NCBI GenBank assembly: GCA_964007475.1
Contig: OZ023275.1
Location: 37,257,381 to 37,321,380 of the forward strand
Source: Hybos culiciformis
Taxonomy: Eukaryota; Arthropoda; Insecta; Diptera; Hybotidae
Direction: 5' to 3'
Length of the DNA stretch: 64,000 nt
Shown: piece after piece, positions 14,401 to 28,100 of the stretch
Layout of the letters: the number at the start of each line of letters is the position of its first letter
Position numbering within the stretch: the stretch's first letter is position 1
Notes under the pieces: generated by a model
The model's database searches: none
What the model saw: only the letters and a program-made list of their open reading frames with translations
What the model was told of the DNA's origin: nothing
Translations under genes and position numbers: made by a program

Positions 14401-14963
14401 GGCGTTTTATATATTATGTAGATAGTATCTTAAAATTATGAGTGTCCTAATTATGTTTTTGATTTGTGTTGATAATTTTTATTTTTTATAGGCATCAAAA
14501 ACTATAATGATCATAAGTGAGATCGAGCGGATAAAATCAAATCCGGCAGTACGTGAAACTGTAAGTAAAATTGTTTTGTTTGACCGAGTAATGGCGAATA
14601 TGATTATATGATTTTTTACACACATTATATAACTTGCATTTTCTTAATTCCTATTCATTGGATAGTTTGTTTAAATCCTAAGGAACATTTGAAAAAAAAA
14701 GGCATTCTTCTGTGTATAAAAGTATCTTATTAATTTTTTTGTAGTTAAGAAAATTTTGGCATCAATTATTAGCAGACAAGACATGTTTTTCTGCATGTGG
14801 TATGTGCAAAATTAATCGGGCAATCTTAACATCCGTAAGGAAATTCTTTACTTAAATTTTTGATAAAATATTAGTTAGTCATGTATACCCTTTCTTTTTA
14901 CAGTTCAGTGGAGCTATTTGCACCTATTTGGTTATTCTGATTCAATTCCAAGAATCAAAATAA
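11435..14963 (+). CDS. Gustatory receptor, Gr43a-like, 11 coding exons
   Basis: Coding exons: 11435-11651, 11729-11783, 12352-12484, 13001-13100, 13171-13377, 13493-13663, 13916-13994, 14070-14259, 14492-14560, 14745-14834, 14904-14963. All junctions are GT-AG and phases fit, giving 456 aa, normal for insect GRs. Several hydrophobic segments fit the seven-pass, inverted-topology GR/OR channel family. Diagnostic points are KLLGLAPYSLK near the N-terminus, YIHESLGKCTRNISSAYG in the second half (around residue 309), a downstream CLLHLVATGYFLI segment, and the family's TM7 signature TYLVILIQFQ at 444-453. The multi-exon structure and the SLGK/LLHL region resemble the Gr43a (fructose receptor) branch, so a sugar-sensing, ligand-gated cation channel is inferred. 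The exact ligand cannot be read. An alternative start is the second Met, 22 codons in (MEISESTIG). Confidence 0.85.
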
Positions 14964-15013
14964 TTATTATATTTTGTTTAAATTAAAATAATATATCTAT
15001 TTTTATTTTTGTG

Positions 15014-15019
15014 AATAAA
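15014..15019 (+). terminator. Poly(A) signal AATAAA, gustatory receptor
   Basis: AATAAA lies about 50 bp after the receptor stop codon, a suitable position for a cleavage signal. The composition makes chance occurrence easy. Confidence 0.45.
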
Positions 15020-15661
15020 GAAAATTATTTTGTGATATATAATAATATTATGTATTTACTTATTTATTTTTCATATCAAGGATTTCAAAATAAAAATTTG
15101 GAAATTTAAAATTGCTGTAAAAATATCATAACAACCATACCAGATTGTGTTAAACGACGTAACGTGCTAAGTTAAAATAAAATAAGGCTGTAATTTATAC
15201 GTATCTTATACAATAGAGAAATTAAGACAAAACCAAATTTATAACCAGATTTTAGTCTCATGATATTAAAAATTTATGAATATAAAATTAATTAAATAGT
15301 TCATCATTATTAAAATAAATATTAAAGTTTTATATTATATTTTTGCTTGTTAAAAATTTATAGCAACGGCAAGTGAGTAATTTAAATTTTGTAAAAATTT
15401 AAAAACTAAAGAATTCTTATTTTTTCGCTATTTTTCGCGCCAAAGGTTCTTGACTTGAATAAAATAGCTACCACTCATGTTAAATAACAAACTGTAGTTT
15501 TGCTTCTGTTAACAAAATAACAGATTTAAAAATTAGCGCAATAAATTAAATGTTCTAGTTCTGTATTATTATTGTTTAGTTTTATTATTTTAATTAATTG
15601 TAAATTTAAATTGTAAATTTTAATTAATAGTAAAATAAAATTTTTAATATCTTTAATAATA

Positions 15662-17632
15662 ATGAGAAAAAATGTTAAGTATATTTTTAGTGAAAATTTA
15701 TTAAAAGAAAGTTGTAAAAATCCAGCTGTAAAAAATAGAGTAAGATATTGTTTTTGTTTTTCTGGTCCTTGTAGATATTATTCTATACTATTAAAAAGTG
15801 ATAGATTGATAGATAGAATCGATTCATTGTGTTCTATTCCAAACCATCTGAGTTTTATTCATTAAAAATTAATCGTCAAATAAATTATAATTACAAAAAA
15901 AAAAAAAATTACAAAAAGTATAGTACACTATAAACATAAACATTATGTATCTAAGTACCTTTCTATCCAACCTTCAGCCACCGTAGGTACATATTATTTT
16001 TCTTTAATCTTATCTTTTTCTCTGCGAAAATCTTCAGAAAATAATTATTAATAAAATAAAAGTTAATAATTTTCAATCAAATAATTTATATAAGTATTAA
16101 TTTAAATTTTAGGCAAGATTAGTACATAATTTAATAAAATCGTATGATCTCACTGAAAATTTGGATATACTGACACCCAAAAAATCTTCTTATTCTGAAA
16201 TAAGAAAATTTCATTCAGAGGATTATGTGACTCAATTACAAAAATATCAAAAGCCGTCTATTTCAAAGAAATTGAGTAGAACAGCCCAATTAGCTTATAT
16301 ATCGGAATCATCAGCATCGTCATCGGGAGATGATGATAGCGATGATGATGATGATGCGAATGCCGAAGAATTTGGTCTGGGATTTGATTGTCCGCCATGG
16401 CCTTCTTTGTATAATTACTGCTTAGCAATTGCCGGTTCTACAATAACTGCTGCTGAAGAAATTTTGCGAGGATCTAAACTTGTTATCAATTTTTTTGGAG
16501 GTTGGCATCATGCGACAAGGGATAAAGCAGCCGGATTTTGTTACATTAATGATGTTGTTTTAGGAATTTTGACAATTAGAAAAAAATATGATAGAATTTT
16601 ATATTTGGATTTAGATATTCATCATGGTAATTTGGTTTTGTTCCAAAAATAAAAATGCTCTGTAACTAAATACAATATGAAAGATTAAAGAAAACATTCG
16701 ATATCAAAAGAACAATATTATGTTTATTTTAGGTGACGGTGTGCAGGGAGCATTTGAAACAACAAAACGTGTATTAACATTATCTTTTCATCAATTTGAA
16801 TCTGGTTTTTATCCAGGATCTGGTGATTTATTAGACATCGGTTTTGGCAATGGAAAAGGCTACTCTATTAACTGTCCTTATAAATCTGGTATTTGTGGAG
16901 AAAATTTTCAAAAATATTTCTTTAGGTATGACGTAGCTTTAAAACAACACAAACACTTAATTCAAGTAAGACAAATTGAAAATTCACACACCTTCCAGTC
17001 CGAGGTGGGAATCGAACCCACGACCTAACATGCCGTAGGATAAGGGCAATACCACTACACCATGACCATGGATCTTAATATCCATATCTTTATTAGAACT
17101 GATTGATTTTTTTTTTTTTGCTTTTTTTTAGGATAATTGAAAAAGTTTTTTTAGCTTACCAGCCGAAGGTAATTGTATTGGTTTCTGGAGCAGATGCTAT
17201 TTGTGGAGATCCTTTAGGGGGAACAAATTTAACTCCTAAAGATTTTGAACCAATTATTAAGTATATATTGGAAAAGAATTTGCCATTATTATTGCTAGGT
17301 GGTGGTGGATATAACTTCCCCAATACAAGTCGCTATTGGACAATTTTAACTTCATTAATATTGGATAGAAAATTGCCGAATGATATACCAGAAGAAAATG
17401 AAGATTTTTTAGAATATTCAACAAGCTATGAATTAAATATTGATCGAAAAAAAATAAATGACTTAAATGATTGGCATTACTTAGAGGAATGTTGTAAAGT
17501 AATAGAAGGTGAATAATGAATTAATTTTACTAATTCATGTTTTTGACTACAAAAAAATTAATATTGGTTGTTTATGTTCATTACAATTTTTTTTCAGGCA
17601 ATATTGAAAAGTATAATGTTTCCGCAGTATAA
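15662..17632 (+). CDS. HDAC8: Histone deacetylase 8-type class I HDAC, 5 coding exons (first junction uncertain)
   Basis: Clear exons are 16113 (or 16123)-16626, 16733-16925, 17132-17508 and 17598-17632. A first exon at 15662 to about 15851 encodes a region similar to the HDAC8 N-terminus (IDSLCSIPNHL). The arginase/deacetylase fold motifs of a zinc-dependent HDAC are intact: GLGFDCP; GGWHHA (catalytic His pair, 16497-16514); DLDIHHG followed across an intron by DGV (zinc-binding Asp/His); HQFESGFYPGSGD; GADAICGDP (third zinc ligand); and GGGGYN (transition-state Tyr). It ends shortly after this domain, as HDAC8 does, with no long C-terminal tail, which separates it from HDAC1/2/3. The product is about 432-435 aa, longer than human HDAC8 (377 aa), because of about 40 extra N-terminal residues and a Ser/Asp-rich insert (residues encoded at about 16309-16368). 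Lysine deacetylation in nucleus or cytosol is inferred from the family. Confidence 0.9.
16935..17085 (-). mobile_element. tRNA-derived SINE-like element in an HDAC8 intron
   Basis: Read on the minus strand, 17070 to 16985 contains a box A-like TGGTGTAGTGG and, 33 bp further on, a perfect box B core GGTTCGATTCC. The box B lies in a five-pair T-stem (GTGGG/CCCAC). The 5' acceptor strand does not pair with the 3' side, so this is not an intact tRNA. An AT-rich tail follows towards 16935. It fills most of the 206-bp intron 16926-17131 in antisense orientation. A tRNA-derived SINE is the best reading; a decayed tRNA pseudogene is the alternative. Confidence 0.65.
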
Positions 17633-17739
17633 TTTTCTATGTATTCCACACTTTCAACTATAATAAGAACAAATTAATATACCTATTATAAGTTACGATA
17701 AATTCATTAAATCATTATTCTTTTAATCACTATGACTTT

Positions 17740-17745
17740 AATAAA
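17740..17745 (+). terminator. Poly(A) signal AATAAA, HDAC8
   Basis: AATAAA lies 108 bp after the stop codon and is a plausible 3' end signal. Confidence 0.4.
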
Positions 17746-17749
17746 GTTA

Positions 17750-20700
17750 TAGATAAAAAAAATATTGCTGTATTATATACAAATAAATGCAAGTAGATGT
17801 GTGATTTAAGTAAATTAGTAATTTTTTTGTTTTATTTGTATCTAATTTAAGCAATCTGAAACCATCTAAGAATTCGTCATAATTTCAGTTGTTCAGTTAT
17901 TGCATAATTTAACACTTTTATATCTAGTGTGGTCTTTCAATCCACATTTCGTTCACTCATATTACCTGTGTGCATTCAACCGAAAAGCAGCACAAATTTA
18001 TTGGAAGAACGGCTGGCAATATCTACAGCGGGTATATTTAATTTTGGTATTCCTTAGAAATAAAAAATATTAAAAAACAATCTTTTTACAATAAAAATCA
18101 TTTATTTATATTTTTTTATATGAATAAATACATATATATTTTTATTAATATTTTACAGATTAGTGTTATTATGGATTTAAACTCGTTAAAAATCCTAATT
18201 AACTCCACACAGATTTTATTATTCCTGACACTGTCTTTTTCTATGCTATATGTTAAAATTAACGTTTAACACTAACGAAAATTTTTATAACAAACATTTT
18301 TTTAGACAACATGGTTTGTATAGCATAAAAATATCGTTTGTGTAACAACGAATAAAAAGAATAACCTATTTAACATTATTTTTTTAATTTTTTTTTTTTT
18401 TAACTTTTAATTTTAAACTTTTTACTTGTTTATTTCACTTTTTCATAAATATGTTAATAAGAATTTTAATAATAAAACACACAAAAAATTTTTCAATGCT
18501 TATTATTATAATTTTTTATTTATATTTTATTAAAATAATAATAATAATGTACAAATTTTCAAAATATCTTTATGTATATTATGTAAATAATCTACATTAT
18601 ATATATTTTTATGTATATTTATATACATAATGTATGCGTTAATTAGGCATTTTATTTTGGGTATAATTATTCTTTTTTTTTTTAAACTGTTCACTCTATC
18701 TGAGAACTTCACGCCCAATTCATTTTCATTGTATATTTGAGAAACCTGAACACATTGAGAGTTAGAGAAATTCGAAATTAAAGCTTATCTGTTTTGTGCC
18801 ACACGTCAAAGAATATAATGCATTCCATTTTTTTTTCGATTATTTTCTTTAAATTTTGTATCAATCCATGAATTTGCGAATTACCAAATTCTAAGAAAAA
18901 ACGAAGGAATATATGTTTTATTGTAAAACTCACAGTCATATGATAATCTGCTTATTCCAAAAAATAATTCATGTTACTGGAATTTTTCAAAAATATATTA
19001 TATACTTTATACCCCTTCATAAAATTTTTAATAATTTCAAATATCTCATAAATGTTTCAATTTACATTTTTGTTGTCTTCTTGACGTACTTTTAAAGTTC
19101 TCATTTGAAAAATAATAGCTTTAACTTTATCATAATTTCCAAAAATGAGGTTTATTTTTCCTTACTAATATTCATTTCTTAATTTTTTAGTTTAATTTTT
19201 TTTGTTAAATTTCGTAAATTTTAATTCTAATTTATTTTATTTATTTAACTTCCATATCTAATTTAAATTATATTTGGTTAAAAAATAATATTTTATATAA
19301 TAAAGAATTGGGTTTGGCACAACATACTTTTTACTCGATTTGAAAATATGAGAATACATAATATAAGATAATCTTTCTTGGGTTCTTAGTTAGATTCTAC
19401 GATGCGTGTGCAATAATGTTAGAGAAAAATCTTTCAAAAGCTTAATAAAATGAAAAGAGTAAAAACTTATTAAAGAAAGCGATACTAAATTGGTAGTTTC
19501 GTCTGAGAAGTCAACAATTATTTGCTTCATATGTCCTTTCATAAAAGTCGTTCATTTAATCCAAAAACCAAACTTAGAAAATATACATATTCTGAAATTA
19601 TATTAAATAATTTTCTACATTTGAGGATTAAAAAATTTCTTATTCAAATAATTAAGATTTTTTACAAAATAACGAAACAATATTCTACTCTATTCTATAT
19701 TATATATATTTTAAAAATTTTCTCGGTAATTTAAAAAATTATGCTAAAATTTTGCAACTGGAATATCATGTAATAAAATTTGTTTTTCCTTTTTTTTTTA
19801 TATAAACAACCACATTTTGTTTTCTTATATTCCTATAAATATCTTATAATTACGTATAAAAAATATTTATTTATTTTTTTTTTTTGCCTATTAACTTACA
19901 CTGTTATGAATTACATCTATTATGTTCCTACTTACATTATTATGTTTATGTACCTATATAATTATGTGTAGTATATCTTTCTATATTTTAATATCTTACA
20001 TACATAATATTTTTTGGCAAACATATACAACTGTGCTTAGGAATTATTAAAATGTTTTCTGAAAAAACAAATTATATTTCTCATAAATAAAAATTGTGGA
20101 ATAGAAATAATTGTCTTTAAACATTTTTTATATATTATGCTTTATCTTGAAAATGGAATATAATTAAAACCATTTTGAGGCCTTTTAAGTTTTTGTTCCA
20201 TTTTTCGGACAATTAAACTATACAGGATTAGAACAATTTGAAATTATTTTTTTGATTTTCACTTTTTCTTTTAAATTTTAGCATAATTAGAAACTATACG
20301 ATTGTTTTTTCAACATTATATTATAGTGAACCTTTTTCTATAACATAATCGGCTTAGAAGTTGAGCATCATAATATTTAGGTTCTATTGAAAAATTCAAC
20401 AAATAAATATACATAAATACTTACTTGTATATGAACCCAGTTCTGTAAATTCGTACATTACATAATAAAAAAAAAATTAAATAAATAAAAATATATAGAA
20501 AGTAATATATATAGTAGAAAAATTCCAAATATTTTAGGTATGTAGTTAAATTTTCCTTAAAATTTGGATGGGAATATTGTATATATTGAATTTTTAAATT
20601 TAAAAGAACTCTTAAGTTTAGACTGTTAGGCGCTTAATTAAACCTTATACATATTCATAAAGAATATTTTTATCCGTAAATAAGTTAAAAATGTATAGCT

Positions 20701-22133
20701 TAATTTTATAAACAAAAAATAAAAATAAATTTAACTGAAACGTATATTATAATTTTTAATCTGTTCGTCACAATGAACCCCATTAAGAAATTTCCAAATT
20801 ATTAAGAAATAATGACATGCAAACATGTTAATTATGTGTTCAAAGCTCATGTTTTAAAATAAAAACTTATTTTATTTTTTTTTTTTAAAAAGGGATTAAT
20901 AATAATAATTAAGTTCATCATTAATTACTATTAATTATTTATTAATATCTATAAGCGTATATATTTTTTTTTTCACAATAATAACAATTAACATTATTAC
21001 ATAACTATATATTTAATTTAAATATATATATACAAACATATATATAGTAATATGTGTATATTGTATATATAATAATAGTATATATATATATATATATTGT
21101 TTATATAGCAATTTTCATTTATCAATGGAAATGTCTATACTGTATGTATATAGAAATGGAATGGATTAACTATACTATACGTATATTTTTTGACTTTTGA
21201 CTTAAAAATTAAATTTGTTAGGATTGTATGAAAATGTTATAAGTTACGTATATTTACATAAAATTTTCAAAAAAAAAAAAACAAAAAAAAAAACGAAGGA
21301 AGTTTTAATTTTAATTTTTAATAAATTTAGGTTAATATTTAGGGAATACAATAAAACTAAATACATTAATTTATTATTTTGGGAGTTTAAGATTATAATA
21401 ATATAGTATATATACAACATATATTATTTTGTTATTATGTATAATTATTATATAGTATATATAAAATATAATTTAGAATATTTTTACTTTTTGTTATAAG
21501 ATAAAAAAAAAAAATATAAATAAAAATTATGAATTATAATATTTTCATAACAAAAAGTTGCATAATCATACAGATTATTATATTCATTCTATACAGACAT
21601 TATGTTTTGGGAGGAGAAACATAAAATAAATATTTTTAATACACTTAGCTACCAAAATATTGTAATTTCGGGATAAGTTTTTTTTTTTTTTAGAAATTTT
21701 GATAAAGGTCTTTCTTAAAAAGTATTATTTATTCCAAAAGTTAAGTTCAATTATAGATAAGCGAAGTAGACAGTAAGTAAATTATATTATGTATATATAA
21801 TTCAAACTGAAACATAATTTTATTTGACTACATGTTTTTTGAATTCTTTAAGTATATTGAAAAGAATTTAAAGCCAAATGAAAAAAAATAATCGGACCAT
21901 TAATATTATTTATTCTATTTTGCATCATTGGATAGTAAACATTAATTATTCTCAAATCATTAAAAAATAGGAATGTTAAGCTTAATTACCGTCTGATCAT
22001 ATTAATTTAAGTTAAATAATCTGATGATCAACAAGATCATTGTCTGTTTAGATAAAGGAACAAATAAATCTGTTTAATTATGCTGTTACATTAAGGATTT
22101 AAGTTTGAATATAATTAGACCTCATGTTATTTC
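17750..22133. other. Intergenic spacer between convergent genes
   Basis: This is AT-rich spacer with TA-rich microsatellite runs (21000-21110). The 3' end of the minus-strand membrane protein gene presumably extends into its right side. A less AT-rich patch at about 17930-18050 has no recognisable product. Short open frames here are long runs of Phe, Leu, Ile, Lys and Tyr and look like composition artefacts. Confidence 0.6.
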
Positions 22134-25100
22134 TTAAGCATTACTTAAACTTCTATATGGATTACAAGTTGTTTTTCTAGTAGGTGGATGTACCATATCA
22201 CTGAAATGGGCACGATATAATAAAATTAGGCCAAGAAATACTATTGGTGCTCCGAGTAAAGAACAAATTAATTCACCCGATATTGATGGCGCCCAATGTA
22301 GAAAAGCTAAATTTTTTTTTGGAAAAGAAAAACGAAAAAAAAAAATTAAATAAAATTCGTCAATTTGTATTATAAAACATAAATATTTTTTTTTTTTTTT
22401 TGATTACTTTAAAATTCAACATAGCTTTTTATTTGAGACCCAACCAATAAAATTGCCTACTTTAGCAACTAGTTCCTTCAATGACAGAATTATCTTTTCG
22501 AGAAGATATAAAAAGTTATTTCAAAGCATGTGAAATAGAATTTTAAACACCAGAATAAATTTTTTGTTAAGTTGTTCAAATATGTCAATGATGATTTCCA
22601 ATATTGTTATTTATGCTTGAGTTATAATTCTTAGTAATAAAAAAAAAAATTAAATTCACTACACCAAAATATTTTTGGTTTCTGTGAAATTCAGATAAGA
22701 AATTTAATATTTTCACTTTTCAATAAAAGAAAATGCAATTTTTAAAACAGAAATTTCCATTTTTATTATGTTAGCAAGAAGAAAATAAAACTTTATTAGA
22801 TTCTAATTTTTTTATGGTTAAAAATTTAGAAAAAAAAAAAAATTTAATAAAAGAGAAATTAGTACAATAAAAAATTATGAGAGGAAGTACATTATTAAAT
22901 ACATAAAATTAAATCTATTTTATTATATAAAAATTATTTCAAAGAACATCCTGCTTATATTTTATTTTCAATTATTTTCTGGGTACATATATATTGTATA
23001 TATATATATAGTTATTTTTCTGTACAGATATTTTTCATACGGTTGCTACGCAAATTAGCATATTATTAAATAGGTTAAATTTGAAAATGAAATCGTTATT
23101 AAATAAAAAGCTGATGCTATTATTATTTCAGAAACAATCTTTTTAATTTTTTTTGTTTTAAATTTTGAAAATTATTGAAAAAGACCAAATCAAATTTATC
23201 ACATTTATTTATATTTTAAGTATTGCAGTTTTGGTACCGAACTAGAGAGTGGATTATTGTGCCAGACAGTTTTCTTGTATAACGATTTTTGGAAAATTGA
23301 ACATTTCAATGTTTCTCTTAATCAAATAATTTAATTTAAAGTCGTCTTTCGAACTATTGTAGAACTGTAAAAATATACTATATTCTTAAATTAACATATA
23401 TTTTCTACTCACCAGTACCATTCAAACTTTCAAGCCGAAACATAGACCAAAATAGACCAATGAATGGCAGAGCACCAGTTATTATTGATATCGTGAACAC
23501 AGCTGATTCACTTAAGTCCATAAAATAAAATAAACAAATCACAAAAATAATATAATTTGCAATTAAAATCCATGAATATGAACTTAAATGATTGCAATCA
23601 ATTCGATCCTCTGGATTCCCATCTGAATTTACAATTAGGCGTGATACTAAAGGCGTTTGACTTGATGTTGAATTTTTGTACTTATTTTTTAAGGCGGCAT
23701 AATGCTGAAAAATCAGATATTAAATTAAAAATATAAATGTTGAAGATTTCAGTTCTTTCCAGTATAGTTAAATCTTGAAAAACATTGTGTTTTAAAATTA
23801 GTTTATGAATTATGAAAGTAAAGTCGTAATTTGATTTTGAAAATATATATATTGCAGTCCATCATATAGTTTCAATTTTATTAAAGAGATTCTTTTTCCA
23901 TGTTCCACAAACATAATGAAAAAAAATGTGCAATAACTTTATGAACAAACATAATAAACTTATATAATTTATCTTTATTTTGGAAAGAAATAATTTGAAG
24001 GAATTTCATGAATAACATTAGGACTATTATATATAGTTGATATAAATTTTAGAAAAAGAAAAATATATGTACAATGTATTTAATTTCAAGCAGTAGAGAA
24101 AATATAATTTAAAAGAAACTCACCAAACTATGATTGGAACCTTTATGCAATGTTGTTGGTAAATGTTCAAATTCAAAATAATGATGCCCTAATTTATGAT
24201 GAAAATATTTTAAATGACGGTTTTCTAGATTTCTTTTATTACGACGTAACTTTTGGACGGTTTGATTATATGCTAAACTACCAGGTGTTAAATTTGTTAA
24301 ATATTCCAAAGTCTTTTGATGTCGATTCATTTTTAAATTAACATCTTCTTGTGGTTCGATACCAAGATGACATATAAATGTATTACCAGTATCTATCCAA
24401 TGTTGTGAAAATGATTTTATCTGAAAGATTTATTATAGACATTATTTTTTTTTTTTTTAGCAAAGTCATAAAATATAATATATAAAATTAATTTGAAATT
24501 ATTAATAATTTTTCTGAAATTTTATTTTCTTTTTGTTTTATATTAAATCAACTGCTATAATAATGGACTTTACGTTAACAAAGTATATTTTATAATATAT
24601 TATGAAATTTTATGAACGTATATATATACTATAAAATATAACGTATATATTAAGTTTCAATATATTAACTTAGAATTTATGAATCATTATTATTGTTTTA
24701 TGTTATGAAAATTTATGATTTGTTATACATAAGTTTTCTATTAATCAACATGCGTAACAGATTACGATAATAATAAATTTATTTTTTTTGAAAAAAACTT
24801 TTTAATCTAGAGACCTTGAATAAACTCTTATATAAGAATCAAAATAAAAAAACCAAACTATTTTGATGATGATGAAAACATTCGTTAGCTTATGATGAAT
24901 AAATTTTCTAAAAAAAAAAAAAAAAACACGAAGAGGAAGTTTTTTTTTTTTTTATTTTAAATATGTACTCATATGATGCTTTGGATATTCATTTTCTACA
25001 CATATTTTTACGGAGAAAAAAAAATTTAATTAAACGGAAAATGAGAAAAGTTTTTTTTTTTATTTTATAAAATATGTATATTTGGACTTGATTGAAGCCG

Positions 25101-28100
25101 TAAAAAAGGTTAATAATGCTTAACAGACATGAAAGAAAAAAAAAAACATATGAATATTTTTTTAAATTTCCAGAGTCGTCACATCCTTTGAAAAAAAAAA
25201 AAATTATGGTAAGTATATGTTGATGTTAGATATAAGGAATTTAGATTTTTTTTTTTTAAACTTTGTTTTTATTCAAAGTAGATTTACTTCAAAGTTACAT
25301 CTATACTGGTGGTAGTCGAAATTTGAGTGAAAATATTTCTTATTATGATTTTGAGGAATTTTTTTTTATTGAAATAGTAAAATTTTAAAATATATTAATT
25401 TTTAAGAAAAGTTTATTATATGAAACATGTTTGATTTTTTGGCGAGAACGAAAAGTAATATACATAGCGATAAGATTTTTCCGTCCTCTGATATTTGTTT
25501 TTTATACTACCCTTGGATCCAAAATCATATATGAACTGTTATTATGTTTTCTTTTTTTTTTACGAATATTAATGAAAAAAGTTTTGATAGGTATAAACAT
25601 AAAAAAGAATAAGCAGAAAAAAAAAATTTATATATTTTGGTACTTGGATATAAAATATATATAGAAAATTCATATTAAAAAGTTTTTGATGATGACACAT
25701 ACCGATCCTGAACTTGGAAATACATCGATTAAACCAAATATTAATAATATTAACAGTGAAATAATATGTATCCATGTAACTAAATGTAATGGATTTGGCC
25801 TTTGCTTTGATTGATTACTGGACGCATGAATTGATGATGGTGTTATATCGTCTGTTAAATTTTCATCCATATTACGATCAGTATTTGACACTAAGCGAGA
25901 AATTGTTCTTAATAAATTATTTGGAGGTGGTGTGTTTGGTGTCTGAAAGAAATAAAAAAAGAAAAGAATGACATTTAGATAGTTTAGTAGAATCCATTAA
26001 TAGCTCTAAATTAAGTTCGATTTATTTTTATCAGCTTCATCTTCAATTCAACAATTCGTCTTCATGTAAAAAAACAACTCAAATAGAATATTCGAAGTTT
26101 ATTTTGTTTGACTTATGCATTGCCTTTTTTTCTATAATATATTTCTGGTTTCGATATTTCTGTATCAAAATTCAAAATGCCTTCAAACCAAATTTAAAAA
26201 CAATAAAACATTATTATTGTTTTTAGCATTATTATATACTTTGATATAAATTGCACAAATACATAAAATATACAATCCATTCCCAATGTATAGAATTTTA
26301 AATCAAATTTTGCAAAAACAATATACTTACAACAGATATCATTACAAGATGTCCTTCTAAAAAGCTTAAATGTAATGTCCATAATGCAATACCAATGACA
26401 TATAATAATGTCCAAAATGCACGTCCTTGCCATCCAGTTGGTTGTGGAATTCTTTCATGTGTAATTGGATCTAATTGATTTTCCAATGAACCTCCAATTC
26501 CACCCATAGATGTGTCTCTGCCATGGCATCTAAATTCATCGCATAATCCATAATCAACTGATATAAAAAGACCAACAACAGCTGTTGTAGCTGAGAAAAT
26601 TTTTTGCAGACCCATAACTGAAGAGTATATATAATAAAACAAAAATTATTATTCCACTTGATAGCTTTAAACTTTTTGATAAATATAAAGTACATATATA
26701 TGTAGATAAAAATGATTTCATGATTTAAATTGAAATATGAAGAATTTTCATAATGGCAAAGGATGGTAAATTTTATTTCAATATATTTCAATATGAACCG
26801 GATATTTGTATGTAAAAAATAAAATCGACAATTATAGATTAATGTTGTTGTTTTAAAGTCAAAATATTTCGATAAAGTCAATTCAATAAAATGGGTAAAG
26901 CAAGGAAAAAATATGAACAAAAAAAGATGCACTTTTATTTATAAGGAGTATTTAATATGAATAAAGTATAATAGTGAAAACCAATACACTCCATATTTAC
27001 AATAAATGTCTAAACATTTTGTAAGTTCCTATCAAAATAATAATTTATTAAATTAAAATGTAAATTATATCTTTAAAAAAAAAAAAAAACTTACCTTTTT
27101 TACAAAAGAAGAAGTAGAATACTAGTGAATAGACAAGAGAAGCTCCTTTCAATGGATCCTGTAAATGGCATGGCACTCTTTTATATGAACTAACTACGCA
27201 TAATGTGCCAGCAAAACCACAACACATTGATATAACCAATAGCCTGCAAATGCCAAAAAATAATTCAAGAATTATAAAAATTATAATTATAGCTCACTTA
27301 TTTAATGGACTACAAAAATTCGTTCAAAATAATATTCAAACATGTCAAAATTTAAAAAATAATAAATAAATATAAATTAGTTCCATTATTATTTATCCAC
27401 AATGTAATGTTTTTTTTTTTGCATCTAAAATGTAATGTTTAAATTTAAATTGTTTATACAATTTTCCATCTCTTCATTATATAAATAAATAAATAAATTG
27501 TTTGCGGTTCGCCTTGACAGAAATAAATTAACGAGTTCTACAAAAAATAGTTATAAAAACTATATTGTGTCCACAAGAAAATATTTTACAATTTAAAACA
27601 TGAACTAAAAATAAAAAAAAAAAAAACAACTAAAAAAGGATGCTATTTTATTTAACTACGACAATAATGTATGTCCCATGTAAATTTCAATCTTCAACAT
27701 ATTTTACATAAAATAGAAAAACGATGTCATTTCTATATAATATAAGTGCCATTCGTATATTTAATGGTACAATATTATGATAAATTTAAAAAAATAAAAA
27801 ATACAGTACATAAATTTAGATAATATTAATTATTTTATATATAAGTGAAACAAATAAACATCCGCCAAAAATTATAAAATACGAACGTGGTACATAATTA
27901 TATCTGTCGAACTATGAAGTTTAATCTTTTATGGAAATTTGTTTTAAATATAGAATTGAAAGAAAAATTTTAATACATAAATTACACGACATACGCGTTC
28001 TATCCTATACAAATAACCATACCTAATTACTAACAATAATTGAATATAATACAAATTAGAAGCAATTGTGGTTTCAAATATTCAATTTTCAATCTATAAT

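Noticed and set aside
15740..15774. A 35-bp intron (GTAAGA to TTGTAG) inside the first HDAC8 exon
   Set aside because: Removing it shifts the frame into a stop almost at once. The read-through frame leads into IDSLCSIPNHL, which fits HDAC8.
16985..17070. A functional tRNA gene on the minus strand
   Set aside because: The T-arm and box B are good, but the 5' acceptor strand does not pair with the 3' strand. The intronic location and tail fit a SINE-like copy better.
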